From a bacterium (GTDB lineage: Bacteria; UBA4055), in contig JAKQBN010000049.1 in the NCBI GenBank assembly GCA_029559475.1, positions 34,950 to 98,949 of the forward strand: a stretch of 64,000 nt of DNA, given 5' to 3'. Position numbers and translations under genes: made by a program. Under the pieces are notes generated by a model. It saw nothing but the letters and a program-made list of their open reading frames with translations. It was not told the DNA's origin and did no database searches. Below, piece after piece: positions 9,304-17,964 of this stretch. Each line of letters starts with the position of its first letter. The first letter of the stretch is position 1.

Positions 9304-9320
9304 GTTATATTTTGTAATAT
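9292..9320 (+). promoter_or_regulatory. Promoter for the glycosyltransferase/Omp85 genes
   Basis: TTGTAA (9292-9297), 17 bases, TAATAT (9315-9320). The predicted transcription start near 9327 lies downstream of the in-frame TTG at 9322, so translation should begin at the TTG at 9346, which has GGGG just upstream. Confidence 0.6.
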
Positions 9321-9345
9321 CTTGTACAAAAAGATACGGGGTATT

Positions 9346-10416
9346 TTGGGTAAAAAAAGAAAAATACTGTATGCTGTCCTCAACTGGGGACTGGGTCACG
9401 CGACAAGATCGCTTCCGGTCATCCGGAGGCTTGCTTTTAATAACGATGTCACGATCCTGTCTACCGGGCGTTCGCTTGAATTTTTAAAGGCGGAATTACC
9501 GGATCTTGAGTTTATCGATCACGAAGATTATTCGGTACGCTACACAAAAAGCGGTTTTTCTATGATACCGTACATGGCTTTTCAGCTGCCGAAGATATTT
9601 TTAAGATTAAAAGAAGAGCAAAAATATACGGAAATGCTTGTGGAAAAATATAAATTCGACAGAATAGTTTCTGACAACAGATACGGAATATATTCGGAAA
9701 GCATACCTTCATTTTTTATCACTCACCAGCTCAGATTCAAGCTCCCCGGGCAACTGAGTATATTTGAAAGATTTTCAGAATATTTCAATAAATTTTATTT
9801 CAGGAGCTACAGGAAAATATTTATCCCTGACGCAGAAAAGCCGCCCTGCCTTTCAGGAGTGCTTTCGCATGATCTTGCGTCTATTCAGAGAACCAAGCTG
9901 GTCTATACGGGCATTCTCGCCGATCTTGATTTTGAAATTGAACCTGTTCAATCAGATTATCTGATCATTGTATCAGGACCCGAACCGCAGAGGAGCATAT
10001 TCGAAGAAAAAGTTAGAGCTCAGTCAAAGCTGCTTAAAGGAAAAATCATCATAGTCTGCGGGAGAACTGAAGAAAGGAAAGTAGGATCCGAAGACGGCGT
10101 AACCGTTTACAGTCACGCGTCAAGGCGAGAGTTATTCGCGATGATGAAAGGAACGAAAACCGTAATCTCGAGACCGGGATATTCAAGCGTAATGGAGATA
10201 GTAAGCATGAATAAGAAAGCGCTTTTCATTCCGACACCGGGTCAGACAGAGCAGGAATATCTGGCGGACTATTTTAGAGAAAAAGGATATTTCCATTCCG
10301 TAACCCAGGAAAAGATGGATCTTGCAACCGATGTTATTCAGGCAGAAAATACAGTTTGCAGTTTAGATATGATCCCAAATGATATCAGCGGAATGATAAA
10401 TGAGATCGAAGCTTAG
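9346..10416 (+). CDS. MurG-like GT-B glycosyltransferase (MJ1255 type)
   Basis: About 356 residues. The N-terminal motif KILYAVLNWGLGHATRSLP is the nucleotide-sugar glycosyltransferase signature (GxGHxxR) seen in MurG-like and MJ1255/VC2487-like proteins. The C-terminal half has VSGPEPQRSIFEEK and a donor-site region with SRPGYSSVMEIVSMNKKALFIPTPGQTEQEYLADY, given here only as landmarks: SRPGYSS and PTPGQTEQEY. The donor and acceptor are unknown. There is no ATG; TTG at 9346 is chosen because the promoter at 9292-9320 rules out TTG 9322. It overlaps the Omp85 gene by 17 bases. With no murG in the dcw cluster, a MurG role should be considered, but the similarity looks closer to MJ1255. Confidence 0.8.
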   Translation: MGKKRKILYAVLNWGLGHATRSLPVIRRLAFNNDVTILSTGRSLEFLKAELPDLEFIDHEDYSVRYTKSGFSMIPYMAFQLPKIFLRLKEEQKYTEMLVEKYKFDRIVSDNRYGIYSESIPSFFITHQLRFKLPGQLSIFERFSEYFNKFYFRSYRKIFIPDAEKPPCLSGVLSHDLASIQRTKLVYTGILADLDFEIEPVQSDYLIIVSGPEPQRSIFEEKVRAQSKLLKGKIIIVCGRTEERKVGSEDGVTVYSHASRRELFAMMKGTKTVISRPGYSSVMEIVSMNKKALFIPTPGQTEQEYLADYFREKGYFHSVTQEKMDLATDVIQAENTVCSLDMIPNDISGMINEIEA

Positions 10417-11866
10417 TTTTATAATATTTATTACCATTTTTATCAGCCTGACAGCTAAGGATCCAATAGAACTGATCTATTCCGGAAAAACGTATTTTAC
10501 AAATGAAATTCTTGATACTGCTGCAGGAACAGAAACATTACCCGATAGCGCGCTGACTGAAGGAACCGTTCTTGAAAAAATAAACAGGCTTCTGGATTTT
10601 TACAGCTCAAAAGGCTTCCCTCTGGCAAAAATCAAGGTCGACAGCATTATCAGCGCAACAACAGCAAGTTCTGTATATCTCTCGATAGATGCCGGTGATT
10701 ATGTAACATACAATTTTATCACTTTTTCAGGAAATAAGATATCAAGAAGTGAAACTCTTTTAAAACAGAGCGGTCTTAATATAAAAATGAGATTCGACGA
10801 AGAAAAAGTAAATGAAGCTGCCGGACTGATTTATTCAACAGGCCTTTTCATAAAAAAGCCGGAATTCCGGATCGTTAGACCGGAGGGAGAATACGGAATC
10901 GACTTTGTCGTAGAGGAAAGAAAATACATTCAGATATCGCTTATGGGAGGTTATTCTTCGGGCGATCAAGACGATGTTTTTTCCGGAACCGCGGGACTGG
11001 TATTTGATAATATCTTCGGCACCTTCAGAAAGGCTTCGGTTTACTGGGACAGGATCGGAAAATTAAGCGAAAAAATTAAACTTCAGTATAGAGAACCGTT
11101 CCTTCTCAGGTACAGAATATCAACGGGATTTTTATTCGAACAGAACTATAAGAAAGATGAGTTTTTATCGAGGCAGACAGGAATCGATGAGCAATATACT
11201 TTAAATTCGACTGCTTATATTATAGCCGGGTATAAGAAAAGCTATTTATATACTGATTCGCTTTATGCGGGACCGGATAACGATATGGTCACGGACAGGA
11301 TATCAGGCGGAGTAAGATTCGCGAATGAATTTATTAGTTCAGCTATACCTGTGTCAGGCGGATATTCAGTATCGGCAGAGATCGCTTCTTTGAAGATCGA
11401 TATAAAGGACTCTACGGTGATAACAGGAACAGAAATTATCGTTCATGCAGGATTTATCAAAAAGTTCAGGGACAATTTTTTTATAAAGACCATTTTTAAT
11501 TATGATCATATTTTGTCGGACAGCGATCTGCCCCTTTTCGGAAAAATATATTTCGGCGGAGCTGAAAGTTTAAGGGGCTTCAGGGAAGATTTTTTCGTAT
11601 CGGATATTTTCTTACTACAGAGCGCAGAATTCTATTTTGTTCCTGACTCAAAAGAACTCTCTTTCAGTTTATTTTTCGATAACGGGTTGTTTAATATAAA
11701 AAGAAAAAATATAGAAAAAATTTCAGGTCTGCATTCTGAACAGAGCTACGGAGGCGGCATGACAGTAATTTTCGGTTCGGGAGAGATAGCTCTTACAGCA
11801 GGGATCCCTGCACGCTACGGTATAGATGAAGGAATGCTCCATCTGCGATATTCTGTCAGGTTTTAA
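10400..11866 (+). CDS. Omp85-family outer-membrane protein (TamA/BamA-like)
   Basis: A 488-residue protein with a short signal peptide (hydrophobic to about residue 18), one or two POTRA-like repeats (the clearest is YNFITFSGNKI...LLKQSGLNIKMRFDEEKV) and a C-terminal beta-barrel. The barrel contains FGGAESLRGF, matching the conserved (V/L)RGF/Y motif of Omp85 proteins, and ends in an aromatic residue (RYSVRF) like other barrel proteins. It is much smaller than BamA (about 800 residues), so it resembles TamA-like or patatin-associated barrels. It overlaps the glycosyltransferase and is followed by an M16 protease with its own promoter. Substrate unknown. Confidence 0.85.
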   Translation: MRSKLSFIIFITIFISLTAKDPIELIYSGKTYFTNEILDTAAGTETLPDSALTEGTVLEKINRLLDFYSSKGFPLAKIKVDSIISATTASSVYLSIDAGDYVTYNFITFSGNKISRSETLLKQSGLNIKMRFDEEKVNEAAGLIYSTGLFIKKPEFRIVRPEGEYGIDFVVEERKYIQISLMGGYSSGDQDDVFSGTAGLVFDNIFGTFRKASVYWDRIGKLSEKIKLQYREPFLLRYRISTGFLFEQNYKKDEFLSRQTGIDEQYTLNSTAYIIAGYKKSYLYTDSLYAGPDNDMVTDRISGGVRFANEFISSAIPVSGGYSVSAEIASLKIDIKDSTVITGTEIIVHAGFIKKFRDNFFIKTIFNYDHILSDSDLPLFGKIYFGGAESLRGFREDFFVSDIFLLQSAEFYFVPDSKELSFSLFFDNGLFNIKRKNIEKISGLHSEQSYGGGMTVIFGSGEIALTAGIPARYGIDEGMLHLRYSVRF

Positions 11867-11867
11867 A

Positions 11868-11896
11868 TTGACATATAGTTTATAAATAAATAAATT
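11868..11896 (+). promoter_or_regulatory. Promoter for the M16 protease gene
   Basis: TTGACA (11868-11873), 17 bases, TAAATT (11891-11896), about 30 bases before the start at 11927. It begins just after the Omp85 stop codon. Confidence 0.65.
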
Positions 11897-11926
11897 GTAA
11901 ACAAATTTTTACAGGAGCAGGAGATA

Positions 11927-14857
11927 ATGAGAAGAATATTACTGATAATCGCAGCTATCATATCTTTAAATCTGATGTGCGCCGCGCAGGACTATAAAAC
12001 TTTAAAAGCATCGGACAAAAACGGCTACAGTTACGAATATGTAACGAATGATCCTACATCGACAAGGATCTATACACTCAAGAACGGATTAAAATTATAT
12101 CTTTCGGTAAATAAAGACAAACCGAGGATATTAGGTTTTATCGCGGTACGGGCGGGTTCAAAGAACGACCCTGCGGAAACCACGGGACTGGCTCATTATT
12201 TCGAGCACCTTATGTTCAAAGGAACTGATGAAATAGGCACTATCAACTGGGAAAAAGAAAAACCTCTGATCGAGGAAATATCAGATCTTTTTGAGAAGCA
12301 CAGGAACGAAACAGATCCTGTTAAGAAAAGCAGGATATATTTAAAGATCGACAGCTTATCTTATGAAGCATCAAAGTACGCTGCTCCGAGTGAATACGAC
12401 AAGCTTGCGGCGTATATCGGAGCGGAAGGAACCAACGCATGGACATCGTTCGAGGAGACCGTATATACCAATGAAATTCCTTCGAATGAGCTTGAGAGGT
12501 GGCTGAAGATCGAAAGCGAAAGGTTCTCAAAGCCGGTCTTCAGACTTTTTCACACTGAGCTTGAAACGGTTTATGAGGAATTCAACATGAGCCAGGACAG
12601 TGATGGCAGCAGAAGTTTTGATGCTCTTCTCTCAGGTCTTTATCCCCATCATCAGTACGGAACGCAGACAACTCTCGGTAAAGGCGGACATCTGAAGAAT
12701 CCTTCCATGGTGAACATAATGAATTTTTTCGAAATTTATTATGTGTCTAACAACATGGCTATATGCCTGTCGGGCGATCTTGACTATGAGAGCACAGTAA
12801 AATTGATAGACAGATACTGGGGAGATAAACCTTCAAAGCCGGTCCCGGAATTTATCCCTGCGAAAGAGGATCCGATCCCGCAACCTGTTGTAAAAGAAGT
12901 TTTCGGGCCGGACGCGGAATCGGTAATGTTCGGGTTCAGATTCGAGGGAGCCGGAAGCGAACAGATAAAATATGTCGATCTGATCAATTCTGTACTTTAC
13001 AACGGCAAGGCCGGGCTGATTGACAATAATCTTGTACAGCAGCAGAAAGTTCTTTCGGCGTATTCATGGACATGGGAGAAGAAGGATTACACCGAACATA
13101 TTTTCGGAGGCACATCAAGAGAAGGCCAGAGCCTTGACGAAGTAAAAGAACTTCTTCTATCCCAGATCGAGAAGGTTAAAAATGGAGAGTTCGAGGACTG
13201 GATGCTTAACGCGGCTGTAAATCAGAAAAAACTCGGAACGATATACAGGTTCGAAGGAAACTGGAGAGCATACTCTTTCGTAAACGCCTTTATAGAAGGC
13301 AGAAGCTGGGAGGATATAATAAAGTATAACAGCGAGCTTGAGAAGATCACAAAGAAAGACATAATTGAATTTGCGAACAAATATTACAAGGATAATTACG
13401 TCATTGTTTACAAACGCGAGGGCAGGGATTCGACGATAATGAAAGTAGAAAAACCGAAGATCACTCCCGTAGTGATCAACAGGGATACTATTTCTGATTT
13501 TTATCATTCAGTTAAGAACATGAAAATAAGTGAAACCGCGCCTGAATTTTTGGATTATAAAAAGCTGATTAAAGAAAAGAAAATAAACAGCGGTGTGAAT
13601 TTAAAATATATAAAAAACACGACCAATGAACTTTTCTCGCTGTATTACCTTGTAGAAACCGGTACGAATAACGATCCGGAATATAAAAACGCAGTCGAAT
13701 ATCTCGATTATCTCGGAACTGAAAAATTTAGTCCCAAAGAATTCAAGCAGGAACTTTTTAAGAACGGGCTCGATATCAACTTCTGGTGCAACGGTAACAG
13801 AAGCTACATAAGCATTTCCGGGCTTGATAAGTCTTTTATTAAAGGTCTTGAGCTTATGTATGATCTTATGGCGAACGCGAAGCCCGATAAGGAAATATAT
13901 TCCGATTACGTTAAAGGGGTTCTAAAGCAGCGGGATGATTTTAAGAAGGACAAGGACATGATATTCTGGTCGGCACTTCAGGATTATGCGAGATACGGCG
14001 AAGGTTCGCCTTTCAAAAACGTCGTAAGCTCGGACGATCTTCAGAAGACCGATCCTTCCAGATTAGTATCGCTCGTAAAAGAATTTCTGAATTATAAGCA
14101 CGACATTTTGTATTACGGACCGAGAGAGATCGGAGAAATAGCGAGACTGATAAAAAAAGCGCAGCCTGAAATAAAAAAATATACAGATACTCCTTCCAAA
14201 AAAGATCCTGCCGAATTACCGACCGATGAGTCTAAAGTATATTTTGTGAATTTCGACATGGTGCAGATGAACATGATAATGCTTTCAAAGCTCGGTAAGC
14301 TTGATCTGAAAAATCTGCCTGTGATAAATGTATTCAACGAGTACTTCGACGGCGGAATGTCAAGGCTTGTTTTCCAGGAGATAAGAGAAGCGCAGGGACT
14401 TGCTTACGCTACCGGTGCCAGCTACGGAATACCGGAAACACCTGATAAGTCACATTATCTGTTCACATATATAATGACGCAGCCCGATAAATTCAAAGCT
14501 GCTTTGAATTCGATGGAAATGCTTCTTAACAATATGCCCAGAATAGATAAGAACTTTAACGACAGCGTTGAGAACATCAGAAAGAGGATACAGTCGGAAA
14601 GGATCATTAAGACCGAGATCTTTTGGAACAGAATTGCGAACGCTGATATGGGTATAGATAATGACATAAGAAAGAACATATATAACGAAGTTAAGAGTAT
14701 CACTATCGATAAAATGTTCGAGTTTTATAATAAAGAAGTGAAGGATAAGAAGTTCGTCTATCTGATCATGGCGGATAAGAACAGGATAGATTTCAAAGAG
14801 CTGGAAAAGCTGGGAAAAGTCGAAGAATTAAGCCTTGAGAAGATCTTCGGTTATTAA
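11927..14857 (+). CDS. Secreted M16-family zinc protease
   Basis: A 976-residue pitrilysin/insulinase-family metallopeptidase. A signal peptide covers about residues 1-20 (ends MCAAQ; Met before Cys makes a lipobox unlikely). The inverted zinc motif HxxEH is HYFEH (His90, Glu93, His94), with the third ligand expected in ETVYEEFNMS. Two M16 modules follow: an active N-terminal half and an inactive C-terminal half with the R/Y region FQEIREAQGLAYATG. It probably degrades peptides in the periplasm or at the surface. It follows the Omp85 gene, a pairing worth noting but with no proven link. GGAGCAGGAG precedes the ATG. Confidence 0.93.
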   Translation: MRRILLIIAAIISLNLMCAAQDYKTLKASDKNGYSYEYVTNDPTSTRIYTLKNGLKLYLSVNKDKPRILGFIAVRAGSKNDPAETTGLAHYFEHLMFKGTDEIGTINWEKEKPLIEEISDLFEKHRNETDPVKKSRIYLKIDSLSYEASKYAAPSEYDKLAAYIGAEGTNAWTSFEETVYTNEIPSNELERWLKIESERFSKPVFRLFHTELETVYEEFNMSQDSDGSRSFDALLSGLYPHHQYGTQTTLGKGGHLKNPSMVNIMNFFEIYYVSNNMAICLSGDLDYESTVKLIDRYWGDKPSKPVPEFIPAKEDPIPQPVVKEVFGPDAESVMFGFRFEGAGSEQIKYVDLINSVLYNGKAGLIDNNLVQQQKVLSAYSWTWEKKDYTEHIFGGTSREGQSLDEVKELLLSQIEKVKNGEFEDWMLNAAVNQKKLGTIYRFEGNWRAYSFVNAFIEGRSWEDIIKYNSELEKITKKDIIEFANKYYKDNYVIVYKREGRDSTIMKVEKPKITPVVINRDTISDFYHSVKNMKISETAPEFLDYKKLIKEKKINSGVNLKYIKNTTNELFSLYYLVETGTNNDPEYKNAVEYLDYLGTEKFSPKEFKQELFKNGLDINFWCNGNRSYISISGLDKSFIKGLELMYDLMANAKPDKEIYSDYVKGVLKQRDDFKKDKDMIFWSALQDYARYGEGSPFKNVVSSDDLQKTDPSRLVSLVKEFLNYKHDILYYGPREIGEIARLIKKAQPEIKKYTDTPSKKDPAELPTDESKVYFVNFDMVQMNMIMLSKLGKLDLKNLPVINVFNEYFDGGMSRLVFQEIREAQGLAYATGASYGIPETPDKSHYLFTYIMTQPDKFKAALNSMEMLLNNMPRIDKNFNDSVENIRKRIQSERIIKTEIFWNRIANADMGIDNDIRKNIYNEVKSITIDKMFEFYNKEVKDKKFVYLIMADKNRIDFKELEKLGKVEELSLEKIFGY

Positions 14858-14869
14858 AACAGGGTTTTT

Positions 14870-15727
14870 ATGGCTGATCAGGCCGCATTAAAATACTACA
14901 GGGAATACAAGCCCGACCTTTTCTGGCAGAACTATATTGAATGTTTCTGGGAATTCGATATAGAGCCTGAAATTCTTACCGAAGCAAACCAAATATATCT
15001 TCCTGACGGCAATTCTCAGATCATAATAATCATCAAAGGCAGCTATGAAAGGTACTTCAAAGACGGCAGGAGGGAGAAAGTAAATTCTGCCGTAATAATT
15101 CCTCAGAGAACTCATGCGGTGAAGATAGATCACGAACCCGGTACTAAACTGTTCGGCATAACATTTAAGCCTTACGGACTGAGGTGCGTTATAAATGAAA
15201 AAATGTCCGATCTCGGGGATCTAAGCATACCTCTTGAAAAGAAATTCGGTTCTGAAGACGCCGGTCTTTTAAAAAAGGCTGCCGAAGAACCTGCCGAGTC
15301 GCGAAGGCTTCTTGAAATTCAGAAGATACTTACAAGGCACTTTCAGGCTCTACCGGTGAGAACAAAGATCATAGATATAGTAAATTTTCTGAATCTAAAT
15401 CACGCGGTATCCATATCTGAACTGGCGAAGAAATTTTCTATGAGCACAAGTTCACTTGAAAAACTGTTCAGCGGATATATCGGGATCTCAGCCAAGAATT
15501 ACATGAGGATCATCAGGCTGAACAAATCGGTCAGGTATTTTAAACGGCATTCAAAATATCTGCCGAACCTGACTGCAACCGGTATAGAGGCTGAATTCTA
15601 CGACCAGTCGCACTTCATAAAAGATTTCAGGCAGGTATCCGGTGTAACTCCCGGACAATATTTTAAGGAAAACAATTTCTTCAATATTTTCATAATAAGT
15701 TCGATCGACAAGAAGACCGATTTCTGA
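14870..15727 (+). CDS. AraC-family transcriptional regulator
   Basis: A 285-residue protein. The first 150 residues form a sensor-like region (FWQNYIECFWEFD, YLPDGNSQIIIII, LFGITFKPYG), and the C-terminal 100 residues carry the two AraC helix-turn-helix motifs: VSISELAKKFSMSTSSLEKLF and, near the end, FYDQSHFIKDFRQVSGVTPGQYF, the family signature. It begins 12 bases after the M16 protease gene and may be co-transcribed with it. The effector and targets are unknown. Confidence 0.9.
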   Translation: MADQAALKYYREYKPDLFWQNYIECFWEFDIEPEILTEANQIYLPDGNSQIIIIIKGSYERYFKDGRREKVNSAVIIPQRTHAVKIDHEPGTKLFGITFKPYGLRCVINEKMSDLGDLSIPLEKKFGSEDAGLLKKAAEEPAESRRLLEIQKILTRHFQALPVRTKIIDIVNFLNLNHAVSISELAKKFSMSTSSLEKLFSGYIGISAKNYMRIIRLNKSVRYFKRHSKYLPNLTATGIEAEFYDQSHFIKDFRQVSGVTPGQYFKENNFFNIFIISSIDKKTDF

Positions 15728-15803
15728 TTTTTTACGGATTTTTACAATTTAATCTTCCGCCGGAGAATTAATTTTCACTTAACAAAACGGCGGGGGCTTT
15801 TGT

Positions 15804-16568
15804 ATGAAGACCAGAGAGCAGGTCGCGGAAGAGATAAAGTCTTTGATAATCAAAGATAGAAAGATCATTGCAGCGTGGGAAGGCGGATCGGCCGCTACGG
15901 GATATCTGGATGAATATTCCGATCTTGATCTTGCTATCGTATGCGAGGACGATCATGTTGAAAAGGTTTTTAAGAAACTCGAAAAGCTCATAGATGAAAA
16001 ATACGGGATCGAGAGAAAGTACAGAGTGCCTGAACCTGCCTGGCACGGATTCTCGCAGTGCTTCTACAAAGTCGGCAACGTTCCGGAACTTTACTATCTC
16101 GATATAGCTGTCATCAAAAAATCTCTCCCTGATAAATTCACAGAAAGAGACAGGCACGGAGACTCTGTTGTATGGTTCGAAAAGGAAAAGATGATCGATC
16201 CTACTCCCACGCCTGAGAAAAAAGTTATTGAAAAAGGTAAAAAATACTTCAGGTACATCGCCGACTCTGATTTTCTTATGGAGATCGAGCTTAAAAAAGC
16301 GATTGCCAGGAAGAATTTTACGGAAGCTTTTCCTGCATATATGAGGCTGATCAGCAGCAACCTGGGAATATTACTCAATCTGAAATACCGTCCCTGCAAA
16401 GTCGATTTCGGACTCAGATACGCATACAGGGATTTTCCGAATAAAGAAGTGAAGCTGATCGAGGAATCTTTCAAAGCATCCTCGATAGAAGAGATCGAAG
16501 CAGGATCAAAGAAGGTGATGAAAAGGATCGAAGAGCTGAAAAAAGAACTTAGTAAGAAATGGAATTAA
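15804..16568 (+). CDS. Nucleotidyltransferase (Pol beta superfamily)
   Basis: A 254-residue cytoplasmic protein. The nucleotidyltransferase signature is complete: GGSAATG, then SDLDLAIV with the two metal-binding aspartates, then a third acidic residue in YYLDIAVI. This suggests an active enzyme that adds a nucleotide to a small molecule or protein, in the manner of aminoglycoside adenylyltransferase-like families. The C-terminal half is helical and lysine-rich. The substrate is unknown. An inverted repeat CCGCCG / CGGCGG (15757-15762 and 15788-15793) spans the ribosome-binding region and could fold over it. It precedes tldD by 15 bases. Confidence 0.75.
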   Translation: MKTREQVAEEIKSLIIKDRKIIAAWEGGSAATGYLDEYSDLDLAIVCEDDHVEKVFKKLEKLIDEKYGIERKYRVPEPAWHGFSQCFYKVGNVPELYYLDIAVIKKSLPDKFTERDRHGDSVVWFEKEKMIDPTPTPEKKVIEKGKKYFRYIADSDFLMEIELKKAIARKNFTEAFPAYMRLISSNLGILLNLKYRPCKVDFGLRYAYRDFPNKEVKLIEESFKASSIEEIEAGSKKVMKRIEELKKELSKKWN

Positions 16569-16583
16569 AATCAAGGAGAGACC

Positions 16584-17963
16584 ATGCTTAAAAAAGATTT
16601 GAGCAAATTTAAAAATGAGTTCGCCGAATACACTGAGCTGAGAGTCCAGGAAAACCGGAACATCAATATCACTTTAGTGAACGGGGATGTTATGGGCAAC
16701 CAGTCTTCGGTATCGAGCGGTATTTCTGCTCGGGTGAACAAGAACGGGAACTGGGGTTTTGCGTCAAACCCGGTGATAAGCGATATCGAGATCGAAAAAG
16801 TAATTCTTTCTGCTACCGAGAACGCAAATTTTCTGGGTACAAAGCAGAGCAGAGGAAAAGTAACTTTTCAGAAACGAATTCATAAATCCGAAAATGAATT
16901 CTATGCTAAAGGCGAGATCAAAGGACAGTCAGAAAAGATCGCTTTTCTAAAGAAAATCGACAGCTATATATCTGAAAAATATCCTGATCTGCTTTCAAGA
17001 ACAATAGTGCTCAGCGCACTCGATATGGAGAAGAATCTGATAACTTCAGACGGTACAGAGTCTTATTCAATGATACCTAAAGCGCATATTTATGTGATCC
17101 TCAGCAAGCAGTCAGAAGGCGAGAATTTCGAATTGTATAAAGTTCTCGGCGGAAGCGGCCAGTTCGAGGATGTATTCAAAAAACCGGAAGACCTGTTCGC
17201 AGACATTGATGAATGTTATAAAAATCTTATAGATAAGACTAAAGGTGTTCATGCAAATTCAGGCATGAAGGATGTTATTTTGGATGCAAAACTCGCAGGG
17301 ATCCTTGCCCATGAGGCAATAGGTCATACTACTGAGGCTGATTTCGTTTTAAGCGGATCAGTCGCGGCGGATTATCTTGACCAGCAGGTTGCAAGCCCGC
17401 TGATCAGCCTTGTTGATTTCGCCAACACATATAATGGGGAAACATGCCCCGTACCGGTTTATGTTGATGATGAAGGAACGAAAGCTGAAGATCAGGTGAT
17501 AATAGATAAGGGAGTGCTGAAAGGTTATATGCACAATAAAGAATCAGCTCTGCAGCTCGGCCAGAACATAACCGGCAACGCAAGAGCATACAGCTTCGCT
17601 GATGAACCTATAATCAGAATGAGAAATACAGTAATACTTCCCGGGAAAAGCAAACTTGCCGATATGATAGCGTCGATAGAAGACGGATACTACCTGGTAC
17701 AGTCGTCAAACGGACAGGCGGACTCGACAAGTGAGTTCATGTTCGGTATCACATTGGGTTACGAGATCAGGAACGGAAAGATAGGTAAAGCTATAAAAGA
17801 CACTACGATCTCAGGAATAGCCTTTGATGTTCTCAAAAGCGTAACAATGGTTTCTGATGATATGGTATGGGACTGTTCAGGAATGTGCGGCAAGAAGCAG
17901 TCTATTCCCGTAGGAATGGGCGGCCCGGCAGTAAAGTGTAAAGTCAATATTGGAGGTAGATAA
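16584..17963 (+). CDS. tldD: TldD-family metalloprotease subunit
   Basis: A 459-residue member of the TldD/PmbA family. The zinc-binding HExxxH motif is HEAIGH (His243, Glu244, His248), found in the catalytic TldD subunit and absent from TldE. C-terminal motifs include CSGMCGKKQSIPVGMGGP. TldD and TldE form a heterodimer that threads and cleaves unfolded peptides, with known roles in microcin B17 maturation and CcdA degradation. AAGGAGAG lies upstream of the ATG. The partner gene follows at once. No precursor-peptide gene is seen nearby, so general peptide turnover is the simplest role. Confidence 0.93.
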   Translation: MLKKDLSKFKNEFAEYTELRVQENRNINITLVNGDVMGNQSSVSSGISARVNKNGNWGFASNPVISDIEIEKVILSATENANFLGTKQSRGKVTFQKRIHKSENEFYAKGEIKGQSEKIAFLKKIDSYISEKYPDLLSRTIVLSALDMEKNLITSDGTESYSMIPKAHIYVILSKQSEGENFELYKVLGGSGQFEDVFKKPEDLFADIDECYKNLIDKTKGVHANSGMKDVILDAKLAGILAHEAIGHTTEADFVLSGSVAADYLDQQVASPLISLVDFANTYNGETCPVPVYVDDEGTKAEDQVIIDKGVLKGYMHNKESALQLGQNITGNARAYSFADEPIIRMRNTVILPGKSKLADMIASIEDGYYLVQSSNGQADSTSEFMFGITLGYEIRNGKIGKAIKDTTISGIAFDVLKSVTMVSDDMVWDCSGMCGKKQSIPVGMGGPAVKCKVNIGGR

Positions 17964-17964
17964 G

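Noticed and set aside
10400..10416. Near-identical 17-base overlaps at 10400-10416 and 26866-26882 (ATGAG[A/C]TCGAAGCTTA)
   Set aside because: Both encode plausible ends and starts of unrelated proteins; only two copies and no structure, so chance similarity is the simpler reading.
15757..15793. Inverted repeat CCGCCG/CGGCGG as a terminator or riboswitch
   Set aside because: There is no T-run and no recognisable aptamer; it may hide the ribosome-binding site but the evidence is thin.
17950..17964. TTG start for the TldE partner gene
   Set aside because: ATG 17965 has GGAGGT at ideal spacing, and the TTG lies within tldD with no such site.
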